From Hyphomicrobiales bacterium (GTDB lineage Bacteria; Pseudomonadota; Alphaproteobacteria; Rhizobiales; Beijerinckiaceae), in assembly GCA_027483795.1 (NCBI GenBank), contig JAIXTT010000030.1, positions 1 through 48,486 on the forward strand: a DNA stretch of 48,486 nucleotides. The letters run 5' to 3'. Below, in pieces: positions 9,936-19,069 of this stretch. A model generated the notes under the pieces. That model ran no database searches. It saw only the letters and a program-made list of their open reading frames with translations, and was not told where the DNA came from. The first letter of the stretch is position 1. Each line of letters starts with the position of its first letter. The position numbers and the translations under genes are program-made.

Positions 9936-10643
9936 ATGCTCCGCGCCGCTTCCGTCGTCCGTAGGCCCGCCGTGAAGGCGGAGAAGGTCATCGACACCGT
10001 CGTGCTCGACCATGACGGTCGCCACAAGCGGCGGATCGTGCTCACGGGCCGCGGCGGCACGGCCTTCCTCATGGATCTCGACAAGGCGACCGTGCTCGAC
10101 GACGGAGACGCGCTGAAGCTCGAAGACGGACGGCTCGTCGCCGTCGAGGCCGCGCCGGAGAAGCTGCTCGAAATCACGACGGAGAACCCGCTGCGGCTCT
10201 TGCGCACCGCCTGGCACATCGGCAACCGGCACACGCCCGCCGAAATCACCGCCGAGGCGATCTATATCGAGGACGACCACGTCCTCGCCGAGATGATCCG
10301 CGGGCAGGGCTGCGCGATCCGTCATGTCGAGCGGCCCTTCCGGCCCGAGCGCGGCGCCTATGATCACGGCCATGCGCACGGGCATGACCATGACCACGGC
10401 CACGCGCATGATCATGTCCACGGCCCGGATTGCGGATGCGGGCATGATCATCACGCGCATGATCACGGCCATCACCACCACGATCACGGGCACGACCACG
10501 CGCACGGCCATTCGCATTCTCATGCGCATTCGCATTCTCATGCCCATTCCCACGGGCACGACCACGCGCATGTTCACGAACACGAGCATGTTCACGACCA
10601 TGCGCATGACCACGCGCATCCGCACGACCACAAGCATGGCTGA
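9936..10643 (+). CDS. ureE: Urease accessory protein UreE with a long His-rich tail
   Basis: UreE is the nickel metallochaperone that hands Ni2+ to the UreDFG-urease complex. Core features are the [12 protein letters not shown] strand region and WHIGNRHTP, with the metal-binding His. The last 93 residues (from base 10362) hold 45 His, mostly as alternating His-X, plus two Cys (DCGCG). That is far longer than the usual short His tail. I chose ATG 9936 (235 residues, MLRAASVV) because relatives begin MIRAT/MLRA; an in-frame ATG at 9894 would add 14 residues. The end overlaps ureF by eight bases. Confidence 0.92.
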   Translation: MLRAASVVRRPAVKAEKVIDTVVLDHDGRHKRRIVLTGRGGTAFLMDLDKATVLDDGDALKLEDGRLVAVEAAPEKLLEITTENPLRLLRTAWHIGNRHTPAEITAEAIYIEDDHVLAEMIRGQGCAIRHVERPFRPERGAYDHGHAHGHDHDHGHAHDHVHGPDCGCGHDHHAHDHGHHHHDHGHDHAHGHSHSHAHSHSHAHSHGHDHAHVHEHEHVHDHAHDHAHPHDHKHG

Positions 10644-11316
10644 ACCGGGGTCGCTCCCGCTGATGGTCTGGCTGTCCCCCGCCTTCCCGGTGGGGGCCTT
10701 CGCCTATTCGCACGGGCTCGAATGGGCCGTGGAAACGGGCGACGTGACGGATGCGGAAACCTGCCGCGGCTGGATCGCCGATCTCCTCGCCTTCGGGTCG
10801 GGCCGGAACGACGCCGTTCTGCTGGCCGCCGCATGGCGCGCGGCGGAAGCGCGGGACGGCGAGGCGCTTCATGCGGTCGCGGAACTCGCCGCGGCGCTGC
10901 AGCCCTCGCTGGAACGGCGGCTGGAGACGACCGCGCAGGGCAACGCCTTCGTCACCGCCGTCCGCGCGGCCTGGCCCGCGGACACCGTCGATCTGCTGAA
11001 ATCCGCTTGGGACGGCGACGTCGCCTATCCCGTCGCCCTCGGCACGGCGGCGGCGGGCCATGGGATCGGGCTGCGCGCGACGCTCGACGCCTTCCTGCTC
11101 GGCTTCGTCTCGAACATCGTCTCCGCCGTCGTCCGGCTCGGCCCCATCGGCCAGACGGACGGCCAGCGCATCCTCGCGGGACTGATGCCCGACATCGCGG
11201 CGACGGCGGCCTTCGCCGAAGCCTCGACGCTCGACGATCTCGGGGCGGCCGCGTTCCGCTCGGACATCGCCTCCATGCGGCACGAGACGCAATACACGCG
11301 TCTCTTCCGCTCCTGA
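10636..11316 (+). CDS. ureF: Urease accessory protein UreF
   Basis: UreF (226 residues) joins UreD and gates UreG during nickel insertion. The N-terminal motif [16 protein letters not shown] (residues 14-29) and the C-terminal [13 protein letters not shown] are family hallmarks. It is largely helical. The ATG at 10636 lies inside the last codons of ureE, in another frame, an eight-base overlap that suggests coupled translation. A longer in-frame reading from 10324 would run through the His-rich coding region and has no family support. Confidence 0.95.
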   Translation: MAEPGSLPLMVWLSPAFPVGAFAYSHGLEWAVETGDVTDAETCRGWIADLLAFGSGRNDAVLLAAAWRAAEARDGEALHAVAELAAALQPSLERRLETTAQGNAFVTAVRAAWPADTVDLLKSAWDGDVAYPVALGTAAAGHGIGLRATLDAFLLGFVSNIVSAVVRLGPIGQTDGQRILAGLMPDIAATAAFAEASTLDDLGAAAFRSDIASMRHETQYTRLFRS

Positions 11317-11333
11317 CCCGAAGGGATTTTCGC

Positions 11334-11969
11334 ATGACCCGTTCGTCTCACGGCCCGTTGCGCGTCGGCATCGGCGGCCCCGTCGGCTCCGGCAAGACGG
11401 CGCTGATGGAGGCGCTCTGCAAGCGCATGCGCGACCGCTTCGACCTCTGCGCCATCACCAACGACATCTACACCAAGGAGGACGCGCGCCTTCTCACGGT
11501 CGCGGGTGCGCTGCCCGAGGAGAGGATCATGGGCGTGGAGACGGGCGGCTGCCCGCACACCGCGATCCGCGAGGACTGCTCGATCAATCTCGCGGCGGTC
11601 GACGAGATGAGCCGCAAATTCCCCGATCTCGACCTGATCCTGATCGAATCCGGCGGCGACAATCTCGCCGCGACCTTCTCGCCCGAACTCGCCGACATCA
11701 CGGTCTACGTGATCGACGTGGCGGGCGGGGAGAAGATTCCGCGCAAGGGCGGGCCGGGCATCACGCGCTCGGACTTGCTCGTGATCAACAAGATCGACCT
11801 CGCACCTCATGTCGGCGCGGATCTCTCGGTGATGGACCGGGACGCCAAGCTGATGCGCCGCGACAAGCCCTTCGTCTTCGCGAACACGCGGGCGGGCGTC
11901 GGCGTCGAGGCGGTGATGGACTTCATCGTCTCCGCGGGCGGCCTGTCCCCGAAGGCGAGCGCCGCCTGA
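11334..11969 (+). CDS. ureG: Urease accessory GTPase UreG
   Basis: UreG (211 residues) is the SIMIBI-class GTPase that carries nickel and drives its insertion. P-loop GGPVGSGKT is at residues 14-22, the nickel-binding CPH motif at 73-75 ([13 protein letters not shown]), the [13 protein letters not shown] switch region follows, and the guanine-specificity motif NKID is at 152-155. A GAAGGGA ribosome-like site precedes the ATG. It is the final maturation gene before the permease. Confidence 0.97.
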   Translation: MTRSSHGPLRVGIGGPVGSGKTALMEALCKRMRDRFDLCAITNDIYTKEDARLLTVAGALPEERIMGVETGGCPHTAIREDCSINLAAVDEMSRKFPDLDLILIESGGDNLAATFSPELADITVYVIDVAGGEKIPRKGGPGITRSDLLVINKIDLAPHVGADLSVMDRDAKLMRRDKPFVFANTRAGVGVEAVMDFIVSAGGLSPKASAA

Positions 11970-12039
11970 GGCCGCCGTCACCCCTTCCGGCCCGCGTCTT
12001 GCTTCGCGGGTCTCGACCCTTTCGATCCCGGAGATTTCG

Positions 12040-12600
12040 ATGATCCGCCCCCGTTCCGTCCTCGCCCTTCTCCTCGCCGTCGCGGCGACGCCCGCGCTCG
12101 CCCATCCGGGCGGCGCCGAAGCGCACGGCTTTTTCGCGGGCCTGATGCATCCCTTCGACGGCGCCGATCATGTCCTCGCGATGACGGCGGCCGGGCTTTG
12201 GGCCGGAATCGTCGGCGGGCGCTCCGCCTTCGCTTGGCCCGTCGCCTTCCTCGCGGCCATGGGCTCGGGCTTCGCGGCGTCGCTTTCGGGCTTCGCCGTG
12301 CCCATGGTCGAGGTCGGGATCGCGCTTTCGGTCGTCGCCCTCGGCGCGGCCGCGGCCTTCGGGCTGCGGATGTCCGCGGCGCTCGGGGCGGCGGTCTGCG
12401 CGCTCTTCGCGGGGTTCCACGGCGTCGCGCACGGGGCCGAAATGCCTGCGGGCGCGGCGGCCGTCGCCTATTTTGCGGGCTTCGCGCTTTCGACGTCGGC
12501 GCTGCTCGGTGCGGGCGTCGCCGCGGTGCGGTTCGGAAGGGTCGCGCGGATCGCCGGGCTGGGCGTCGCGGGCGCGGGTCTGGCGCTGCTTGCGGGCTGA
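12040..12600 (+). CDS. hupE: HupE/UreJ-type metal permease
   Basis: A 186-residue membrane protein with a signal-peptide-like N-terminus (cut near ALA before HPGG) and about six hydrophobic helices. The family motif HPxxGxDHxLAM is at residues 37-48 (HPFDGADHVLAM), and a second His-containing stretch FHGVAHGAEMP lies in the middle. HupE/UreJ proteins are thought to take up nickel for hydrogenase or urease. Position directly after ureG supports a nickel role and the UreJ name. GGAG precedes the ATG. Only repeats lie between it and the convergent next gene. Confidence 0.9.
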   Translation: MIRPRSVLALLLAVAATPALAHPGGAEAHGFFAGLMHPFDGADHVLAMTAAGLWAGIVGGRSAFAWPVAFLAAMGSGFAASLSGFAVPMVEVGIALSVVALGAAAAFGLRMSAALGAAVCALFAGFHGVAHGAEMPAGAAAVAYFAGFALSTSALLGAGVAAVRFGRVARIAGLGVAGAGLALLAG

Positions 12601-12601
12601 C

Positions 12602-12747
12602 GCTCCCCCGCCGTGATGCCCGCCTCCGCGGGCATCCACGTCGTGCCTCAGCTCCCCCGCCGTCATGCCCGCCTCCGCGGGCATCCACGTCGTGCCTCAG
12701 CTCCCTCGCCGTCATGCCCGCGCATGCGGGCATCCACGTCTTGCCTT
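12602..12747. repeat. 49-bp tandem repeat, three units
   Basis: Units at 12602-12650, 12651-12699 and 12700-12747. The first two differ at one base; the third has several changes and is one base shorter. Each holds a palindrome with 8-base arms ATGCCCGC/GCGGGCAT around a 4-base loop (12616-12635, 12665-12684, 12714-12733). No unique spacers are present. Confidence 0.9.
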
Positions 12748-12840
12748 CTGCACGTGACGAAAGACGTGGATCCCGGCCCTCCGCTTCGCTGCAGCCGGGA
12801 TGACGACGCATGGATCATGCCCGCATGCGCGGGCATGACG
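12710..12840. repeat. Composite palindromic intergenic repeat
   Basis: A perfect 24-base inverted repeat (12710-12733 with 12817-12840) encloses two further hairpins: 11-base arms 12732-12742/12761-12771, and CCCGGC/GCCGGG arms at 12772-12799. The GTGGATCCCGG...CCGGGATGACG part resembles dispersed palindromic repeats common in Hyphomicrobiales genomes. It fills the gap between two convergent genes and may stop transcription from both sides. Confidence 0.8.
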
Positions 12841-12859
12841 GGGGAGGACGCAGGGGGGC

Positions 12860-13960
12860 TCAGCCCAACCGCTCGACCGTTTCCCGCGCGATCGCGAGGG
12901 ACGCCGTGAGCCCCGGGCTTTCGATGCCGAACAGGTTCACGAGGCCGGGCACGCCGTGCACCTCGGGCCCGTCGATCCGGAAATCGGGAGCGGGGTCGTC
13001 CGGGCCGCAGATCTTGGGCCGGATGCCCGCATAGCCCGCGCTCAGCGCGCCGTCGGGCAGGCCCGGCCAATAGCGCCGGATCGCCTCGTCGAAACCCTCG
13101 CAACGGGCGGGGTCGACCTCATAGTCGATGCCGTCCACCCATTCCACGTCCGGGCCGAAACGCGCCTGCCCGCCGAGATCCAGCGTCAGATGCACGCCGA
13201 GCCCGTGCGCATGCGGCGCCGGATAGATGAGGCGTGAGAACGGCGCGCGCCCGGACAGCACGAAGTAATTGCCCTTGGCGTAACGGGTGACGGGCACATG
13301 CGCCTCGGGGAGCCCGTCCATCAGCGCGGCGGCCTTCGATGCGTGAAGCCCCGCGCAGTTGACCAGCACGTTGCAGGTGAGCCGCATCGGCTCCGCGCCG
13401 CCCGCCTCGACCGTGATCACGTTGCCTGAGACGTCCGCCCGCAGAAAAGGCGTATGGAAGGCGAAGGCCGCGCCCGCCTCCTCCGCGTCGCCCTGAAGCG
13501 CGAGCATATAGGCATGGCTGTCGAGAATGCCCGAGGAGGGCGACCACAGCGCGCCCGTGCAGGAGAGCGCCGGCTCCATGGCCATGGCCTCGGCGGCCGA
13601 AATCATCGCGAGATCGTCGCAGCCGTTGATCTCGCCCTTCCGCTTGATGCCCTCGATGGCGGCGAGTTCGGCCGCGTCGGTCGCCACGATCAGCTTGCCG
13701 CAGCGGCGATAGGGCACGCCATGGGAATCGCAGAAGGTGTAGAGCGCCTTGCGGCCCTCCACGCAGAGCTTCGCCTTGAGGCTGCCCGCCGGATAATAGA
13801 GCCCGGCATGGATCACCTCGCTGTTGCGCGAGGAGGTTTCCGTCCCGATCCCTTCGGCGCCTTCCAGCACGATCACGGACCGCCCGCCCTGCGCCAGCGC
13901 CCGCGCGACGGCGATGCCGATCACGCCCGCTCCGATCACGATCGCGTCGACGTCGGCCAT
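12860..13960 (-). CDS. FAD-dependent oxidoreductase, L-2-hydroxyglutarate oxidase/dehydrogenase type
   Basis: A 366-residue DAO-family flavoprotein. The dinucleotide fold GAGVIG (residues 10-15) is at the N-terminus, followed by [18 protein letters not shown], which is characteristic of the L-2-hydroxyglutarate oxidase (LhgO) group. The C-terminal [15 protein letters not shown] also fits. Such enzymes oxidise L-2-hydroxyglutarate to 2-oxoglutarate, often delivering electrons to the membrane. Related glycerol-3-phosphate or other 2-hydroxyacid oxidases remain possible, so I give no gene symbol. It follows the OYE gene on the same strand after 114 bases that contain two hairpins. Confidence 0.85.
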   Translation of the reverse strand: MADVDAIVIGAGVIGIAVARALAQGGRSVIVLEGAEGIGTETSSRNSEVIHAGLYYPAGSLKAKLCVEGRKALYTFCDSHGVPYRRCGKLIVATDAAELAAIEGIKRKGEINGCDDLAMISAAEAMAMEPALSCTGALWSPSSGILDSHAYMLALQGDAEEAGAAFAFHTPFLRADVSGNVITVEAGGAEPMRLTCNVLVNCAGLHASKAAALMDGLPEAHVPVTRYAKGNYFVLSGRAPFSRLIYPAPHAHGLGVHLTLDLGGQARFGPDVEWVDGIDYEVDPARCEGFDEAIRRYWPGLPDGALSAGYAGIRPKICGPDDPAPDFRIDGPEVHGVPGLVNLFGIESPGLTASLAIARETVERLG

Positions 13961-13987
13961 CAGTCTGGATCTCCGAAATGAGCGAAC

Positions 13988-14010
13988 CCTTCTCCCGCAA
14001 GGGGAGAAGG
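13988..14010. repeat. Short palindrome (CCTTCTCCC/GGGAGAAGG)
   Basis: Nine-base perfect arms (13988-13996, 14002-14010) around a 5-base loop, with a partial second copy of the right arm just after. A related but imperfect sequence lies at 197-217 before urtB. This looks like a dispersed intergenic palindrome of the kind common in Hyphomicrobiales. Confidence 0.6.
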
Positions 14011-14047
14011 CAAGGGGAGAAGGAAAGACGCGGCCGGCATCGCGGGT

Positions 14048-14069
14048 CCGCGGGTCCGGAGACCCGCGG
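14048..14069 (-). terminator. Hairpin after the OYE gene
   Basis: Perfect 9-base arms (14048-14056, 14061-14069) around a 4-base loop start six bases after the stop of the minus-strand OYE gene. There is no clear T-run. It probably ends or stabilises that transcript. Confidence 0.5.
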
Positions 14070-14074
14070 TCCGA

Positions 14075-15187
14075 TCACGCCTCTCGCGCGAGCGCCGCGC
14101 CGGGCCACACCTTGGGGCGGGCGCGGTCATATTGCGGCGGACGGGGGAAGTCGAGGCCGAGTTCGTCGGCCGCATGCCAGCCCCAGCGCGGATTGTCGAG
14201 GATCGCACGGCCGAGCGCGATCTGGTCGGCGTCGCCGGCCTGAAGGATCTCCTCCGCCTGCTTCGCCGTCACGATCATGCCCACCGCGCGGGTCACGATG
14301 CCCGTGGCCTTCTTCACGGCCGACGCCATCGGCACCTGATAGCCCGGGCCGACATTGATGCGCGCCTTGGGGTCGAGACCCCCGGAGCTCACGCAGACGA
14401 AGTCGAGGCCGCGGGCCTTGAGGTCGTTCGCGTAGCGGATCGCGTCCTCGACGGCGAGGCCCTCCTCGACCCAGTCCGAACCCGTGATGCGCGCGCCCAC
14501 CGCCATGGTCTTGCCGACGGCGGCCTTCACGGCCTCCGCGACGGCGAGGCCGAAGCGGGCGCGGTTCTCATAGGAGCCGCCCCATTCGTCGGTGCGCTTG
14601 TTGGAGATCGGCGAGAGGAACTGATGCACGAGATAGCCGTGCGTCATGTGCAGTTCGATCACGTCGATCCCGAGGCGCTCGGCGCGCTTCGCCGACGCCG
14701 CGAAGGCCTTCACGATGCGCTCGATGCCCGCTTCGTCGAGAGCCTCGGGCGTGTGCCAGCCGTCGTTGAAGGGAATGGCGGAGGCGGAAACGGTCTGCCA
14801 CGGGTCGTCCTCGCGGACGAGCGAGCGCCCGCCCTCCCAAGGACGCTGCGAGGACGCCTTGCGGCCCGCATGGGCGAGCTGGATCGAGAATTTCGTGCCC
14901 GGCAGCGCCACGGCGCGCGCGGCGTCGAGACCGCGCTTCATGGAGCGCTCGGTCGCGTCGTCATAAAGGCCGATGCAGCCGTGGGTGATCCGGCCGTGAC
15001 GTTCGACGCCCGTCGCCTCGATCGTGATCAGTCCGCAGCCCGACATCGCGAGATTCATCCAATGCTGCAGATGCCAGTCCTCGGCGCAGCCGTCATGGGC
15101 CGAATACTGGCACATCGGGGCGACCGCGATCCGGTTGGGCACTTCCACGGGGCCGATCGACAGAGGCGAGAAGAGAAGGGGACGCAT
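14075..15187 (-). CDS. namA: NADH:flavin oxidoreductase, Old Yellow Enzyme (YqjM/NamA-like)
   Basis: A 370-residue FMN-dependent ene-reductase. It has the thermophilic-like OYE signature Cys26 and Tyr28 (APMCQYSA), the substrate-binding His pair 180/183 (ELHMTHGYL) and the HQFLSPISNKRTDEWGGS segment. Such enzymes reduce activated C=C bonds with NAD(P)H and may detoxify electrophiles. I placed the start at 15187 (MRPLLFSPL), matching the family; a longer frame to 15307 would add 40 Arg-rich residues without homology. It is divergent from the aminotransferase, sharing a 158-base promoter region. Confidence 0.92.
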   Translation of the reverse strand: MRPLLFSPLSIGPVEVPNRIAVAPMCQYSAHDGCAEDWHLQHWMNLAMSGCGLITIEATGVERHGRITHGCIGLYDDATERSMKRGLDAARAVALPGTKFSIQLAHAGRKASSQRPWEGGRSLVREDDPWQTVSASAIPFNDGWHTPEALDEAGIERIVKAFAASAKRAERLGIDVIELHMTHGYLVHQFLSPISNKRTDEWGGSYENRARFGLAVAEAVKAAVGKTMAVGARITGSDWVEEGLAVEDAIRYANDLKARGLDFVCVSSGGLDPKARINVGPGYQVPMASAVKKATGIVTRAVGMIVTAKQAEEILQAGDADQIALGRAILDNPRWGWHAADELGLDFPRPPQYDRARPKVWPGAALAREA

Positions 15188-15345
15188 GCGATTCTTTGTC
15201 CTTGGTCCGCGCCGGCTCCCGACCGGCCCGCGGAACATAGGCGACGCCGAGCCCCGCGCAAAGCGTCGGACGCGCCGGCCCGCCCTTGCGCTCTCGCATG
15301 GGTCCATCGGGCGCGCTATAGCTCGGGCGCGTCGAGGAGAAGCCC

Positions 15346-16515
15346 ATGGTCGCCGTCAATCCGCTCGTCCGCGACACCGGGTCGCCGCCGATCCCCGAGG
15401 CTCAGGCCTGGCTGCGGAATTATCGGGGCGAGCGCGGCCGCGCGATCGATCTTTCGCAGGCGGTTCCCGGCTATCCGGCGCATCCGGAGATGCTGGAGCG
15501 CCTGGCGCGCGCCGCGGGTTCGACGGCCGCCGCCTCCTACGGTCCGATCATGGGCGATCCGGAGCTGCGCGACGCCTATGCCGCCCATCTCTCGGAGCTC
15601 TACGCCGCGAAGGTGAAGGCTTCCGAAGTCGCGATCACGGCGGGCTGCAATCAGGCCTTCGTGACGGCGATGATGACGGTCGCCAAGGCGGGAGACGCGG
15701 TGCTGCTGCCCGCCCCTTGGTATTTCAACCATGCGATGACCCTGCAGATGCTGGGCATCGAGGCGCGGCCGCTGCCCTGCCCGCCGGAAGCGGGATTGCT
15801 GCCCGACATCGAGACGGCGGAGCGCCTCGTCGACGAGCGGGTGCGCGCTTTGGTTCTGGTGACCCCGAGCAATCCGACGGGGGCGATCTGTCCGCCCGAG
15901 CGCATCGCCGCGCTGGCCGAGCTCTGCCGGCGCAAGGGGATATGGTTCGTCGTCGACGAGACCTATCGCGACTTCCTGCCCGATGCCGCCCTGCCGCCGC
16001 ACCGGCTCTTCGACGATCCCGACTGGGGCGACACGGTGGTGAGCCTCTACTCCTTCTCGAAGAGCTATTGCATCCCCGGCCATCGCACGGGTGCGATCGC
16101 CGCGGGCGAGGCGACGATGCGGGAGATCGCGAAGCTCCTCGACTGCATCCAGATCTGCGCGCCCCGCCCCGCCCAGATCGCCCTGTCATGGGCGATCCCG
16201 GCGCTCGGGGCTTGGCGTGCGGCGAACCGCGACGTGATCGTGAAGAGGGCCGAAGCCTTCCGCCGGGCGATGGCCGAGAGGCCCGAATGGCGGATCGAAA
16301 GCCTCGGGGCCTATTTCGCCTATGTCGCGCATCCGTTCGTCGGGCGCATGTCGGGCGAAGTGGTGCAGAAGCTCGCCTCCGAACGCGGCGTCCTCGGACT
16401 GCCCGGCCCCTATTTCGGGCCGAACCAGAAGGGCCATCTGCGCATCGCCTTCGCCAATGCCGACGAAGAGGCGCTCGCGCTCCTGCCCGAGCGCTTGGAA
16501 GGCTTCGCTCCTTAG
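15346..16515 (+). CDS. PLP-dependent aminotransferase, class I/II
   Basis: A 389-residue fold-type I aminotransferase. The PLP-binding lysine is Lys239 in SFSKSYCIPGHRTG; Asn176 (SNPTG), Asp204 and Tyr207 (VVDETY) hold the cofactor, and an Arg in the C-terminal LRIAF segment should bind the substrate carboxylate. The substrate cannot be told from sequence alone. A GAGGAGA site lies seven bases before the ATG. It is divergent from the OYE gene and converges with the zinc peptidase gene 16 bases downstream. Confidence 0.9.
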   Translation: MVAVNPLVRDTGSPPIPEAQAWLRNYRGERGRAIDLSQAVPGYPAHPEMLERLARAAGSTAAASYGPIMGDPELRDAYAAHLSELYAAKVKASEVAITAGCNQAFVTAMMTVAKAGDAVLLPAPWYFNHAMTLQMLGIEARPLPCPPEAGLLPDIETAERLVDERVRALVLVTPSNPTGAICPPERIAALAELCRRKGIWFVVDETYRDFLPDAALPPHRLFDDPDWGDTVVSLYSFSKSYCIPGHRTGAIAAGEATMREIAKLLDCIQICAPRPAQIALSWAIPALGAWRAANRDVIVKRAEAFRRAMAERPEWRIESLGAYFAYVAHPFVGRMSGEVVQKLASERGVLGLPGPYFGPNQKGHLRIAFANADEEALALLPERLEGFAP

Positions 16516-16531
16516 GGGACGGCCGCCCGTT

Positions 16532-17404
16532 TCAGAGCCGTTCCGCCTTGAAGGCGTTGCACTGCCGCACGTCGCCGCCTCTGAGCCCGGTCATGAACCA
16601 GCGGACCCGCTGTTCCGACGTGCCGTGCGTGAAGCTGTCGGGCACCACGCGGCCCCGCGCGCTCTGAAGCCTGTCGTCGCCGATCGCCGCGGCGGTCGCG
16701 ATCGCCTGCCTCACGTCGCGTTCGGTGATGTTGGCACGGCGCTCGTTCATCTTCTGCGCCCAGACGCCGGCGAGACAGTCGGCCATGAGTTCGACCCGGA
16801 CCGACAGCGCGTTCGCCTCGGCCTGCGTCGCCGCCCGACGCTGCGCCTGCTGGACCCGCGGCAGAATGCCCAGGACGTTCTGGATGTGGTGCCCGACCTC
16901 GTGGGCGATGACGTAGGCATAGGCGAATTCGCCGCCGCCTCCGAGACGACGCTTCATCTCGTCGAAGAAGGACGTGTCGAGATAGATCCGTTTGTCGGGC
17001 GGGCAGTAGAACGGTCCCGTCGCCGCCTGCGCGAAGCCGCAGGCCGACTGGGTCGCTCCGGAGAAGAGCACGAGCCGCGGCCGCTCGTAGTCCCGGCCCG
17101 CCTGTTGCGGCAGCACGACCGTCCAGACGTCCTCGGTCTCGCCCAGCACCTTGGCGACGAAGACGCCGACGTCGTCGCTCGGCGCGCCGAGCCGGCCCTG
17201 CTGCACGGGCGCGCTCTGTTGCCGATAGCTCTGGACGACTTCCGCCCCGCCGATCAGCAGCCGCGGATCGATGCCGAGGGCCCAGCCCAGAAGGCCGAGC
17301 ACGACCATGGCCCCGACGCCCATGCCCCCGCCGCCGCCCGGGAAGCCGCCCATGCCGCGCCGGTCCTCGATATTCGAGGAGATCCTGAGGTCGTCCCACC
17401 GCAT
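16532..17404 (-). CDS. ypfJ: Neutral zinc metallopeptidase, YpfJ family
   Basis: A 290-residue protein of the putative neutral zinc metallopeptidase family (PF04228). A Gly-rich stretch (residues 19-28) precedes one membrane helix (about 31-45). The catalytic HEVGH is at 168-172 and the third zinc ligand is probably Glu205 in VELMADC. The start MRWDDLRISSNIEDRRG is typical of the family. Function in the cell is unknown; the domain should face the periplasm. Confidence 0.9.
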   Translation of the reverse strand: MRWDDLRISSNIEDRRGMGGFPGGGGGMGVGAMVVLGLLGWALGIDPRLLIGGAEVVQSYRQQSAPVQQGRLGAPSDDVGVFVAKVLGETEDVWTVVLPQQAGRDYERPRLVLFSGATQSACGFAQAATGPFYCPPDKRIYLDTSFFDEMKRRLGGGGEFAYAYVIAHEVGHHIQNVLGILPRVQQAQRRAATQAEANALSVRVELMADCLAGVWAQKMNERRANITERDVRQAIATAAAIGDDRLQSARGRVVPDSFTHGTSEQRVRWFMTGLRGGDVRQCNAFKAERL

Positions 17405-17506
17405 CGCATCACGCTCCGCCCGCGTCCTCCATGGTCATAACGCATGAAGGGCCGAGAGGGGACGGGGGCCGCACGGCTCGTCATCCCCGGCCGAGATGAT
17501 CGTCCC

Positions 17507-19069
17507 TTACTCCGCCGCTTCCTGAACGGGCGCCGGGGGCGTCCAGCGGAGGACGGGGCTCCGGGCGGCGCGGGTCTCGTCGAGGCGACGGCGCGGGGCG
17601 AGGTAGGGCGCCCCCGTGAAGCGCGCCGCGTCGCCGCGCTTCGCCGCCATCGCGAGGTCGCGGAGCGTCGCGATGAAGAGGTCGAGCGACGCGCGGCTCT
17701 CGCTCTCGGTCGGCTCCACCAGCATCGCGCCGTGGACGACGAGCGGGAAATAGACCGTCATCGGATGGTAGCCCTCGTCGATCATCGCCTTGGCGAAGTC
17801 GAGCGTGCTCACGCCGGTGTCCTTCAGCCAGGCATCGTCGAACAGCACCTCATGCATGCAGGGTCGGTTGCCGAAGGGCAGCGACATCAGGTCGGCGAGC
17901 CGCGCGCGGACATAGTTCGCGTTCAGCACCGCATCCTCCGACGCCTGCCGGCAGCCGTCCGCCCCGTGCGAGAGCATGTAGGAGAGCGCGCGGACATACA
18001 TGCCCGTCTGGCCGTGGAAGGCGGTGATGCGGCCGAAGGCCTCCGTGCCCTCCTCGTCCTCGACGAGCGCGAAGCCCGCAGCGTCCGTCCGGACGAAGGG
18101 GACCGGGGCGAAGGCGGCGAGACGCTCGGAGAGCACCACCGGACCGGAGCCCGGACCGCCGCCGCCGTGAGGCGTCGAGAAGGTCTTGTGGAGGTTGATG
18201 TGCATCGCGTCGACGCCGAGATCGCCCGGCCGCGCCTTGCCGACGATCGCGTTGTAATTCGCGCCGTCGCAATAGAAATAACCGCCCGCCGCATGGATGA
18301 TTTCGGCGATCTTTGCGACGTCTTTCTCGAACAATCCGCACGTATTGGGATTCGTCAGCATGATGGCGGCCGTGTCCGGTCCCGCGAGCGCGCGCACCGC
18401 CTCGGGATCGACCGTGCCGTCCTCGCGGACGGGGACGGGCTTCACGTCGAACTGGATCAGCGCGGCGGTCGCCGGGTTGGTGCCGTGGGCGGAGTCGGGC
18501 ACCAGCACCGTGCGCCGGGTCGCGCCCTCGCCCTTGGCCTCGATCGCGGCCTTGATCGCCATCATGCCGCAGAGCTCGCCATGCGCTCCCGCCTTGGGCG
18601 ACAGCGCGACGGCGGGCATGCCGGTCAACTCCGTCAACCAGCGGCCGAGCTCGTTCATGAGTTCGAGCGCGCCCTGAACGGTCGATTGCGGCTGGAGCGG
18701 ATGGACGTCCGCGAATCCCGGCAGGCGCGCCATGCGCTCGTTGAGCCGCGGATTGTGCTTCATGGTGCAGGAGCCGAGCGGGAAGAGGCCCGTGTCGATC
18801 CCGTAATTCTTCTGCGACAGCCGCACGAAATGGCGCATCGTCTCCGGTTCGGAGAGACCGGGCAGGCCGATGCCGTCGCTGCGCTCGAGCCCGCCGAGCC
18901 GCGGCGTGAAGCCCTGCGGCTCGTCGAGATCGACGCCGGTGACGTCGTATCGACCGATCTCGAACAGCAGCGGCTCTTCCTGCAGAAGCGCCTTGTTGCC
19001 GGTGAAGGTTTCATGCGCGGAGACCGAGGCGAGGCCCGGCGCGGTGGGACGACCCTGACGGTTCAGCAT
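17507..19069 (-). CDS. gcvPB: Glycine dehydrogenase (decarboxylating) subunit 2
   Basis: This is the PLP-binding half of the split P-protein of the glycine cleavage system, 520 residues. The cofactor lysine is Lys295 in HINLHKTFSTPHGGGGPG. P-protein decarboxylates glycine and passes the aminomethyl group to the lipoyl arm of GcvH. The two-subunit (PA/PB) form replaces the single large GcvP found in E. coli. The start overlaps the gcvPA stop by one base (TGATG). It is the last gene of the operon. Confidence 0.96.
   Translation of the reverse strand: MLNRQGRPTAPGLASVSAHETFTGNKALLQEEPLLFEIGRYDVTGVDLDEPQGFTPRLGGLERSDGIGLPGLSEPETMRHFVRLSQKNYGIDTGLFPLGSCTMKHNPRLNERMARLPGFADVHPLQPQSTVQGALELMNELGRWLTELTGMPAVALSPKAGAHGELCGMMAIKAAIEAKGEGATRRTVLVPDSAHGTNPATAALIQFDVKPVPVREDGTVDPEAVRALAGPDTAAIMLTNPNTCGLFEKDVAKIAEIIHAAGGYFYCDGANYNAIVGKARPGDLGVDAMHINLHKTFSTPHGGGGPGSGPVVLSERLAAFAPVPFVRTDAAGFALVEDEEGTEAFGRITAFHGQTGMYVRALSYMLSHGADGCRQASEDAVLNANYVRARLADLMSLPFGNRPCMHEVLFDDAWLKDTGVSTLDFAKAMIDEGYHPMTVYFPLVVHGAMLVEPTESESRASLDLFIATLRDLAMAAKRGDAARFTGAPYLAPRRRLDETRAARSPVLRWTPPAPVQEAAE

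Noticed and set aside
12602-12747. A possible CRISPR array
   Set aside because: The 49-bp units are directly joined with no unique spacers, only three copies are present, and there are no cas genes.
12597-12909. Short open frames in the repeat cluster after hupE
   Set aside because: They read through the 49-bp tandem units and palindromes on several frames and have no ribosome site or similarity to known proteins.
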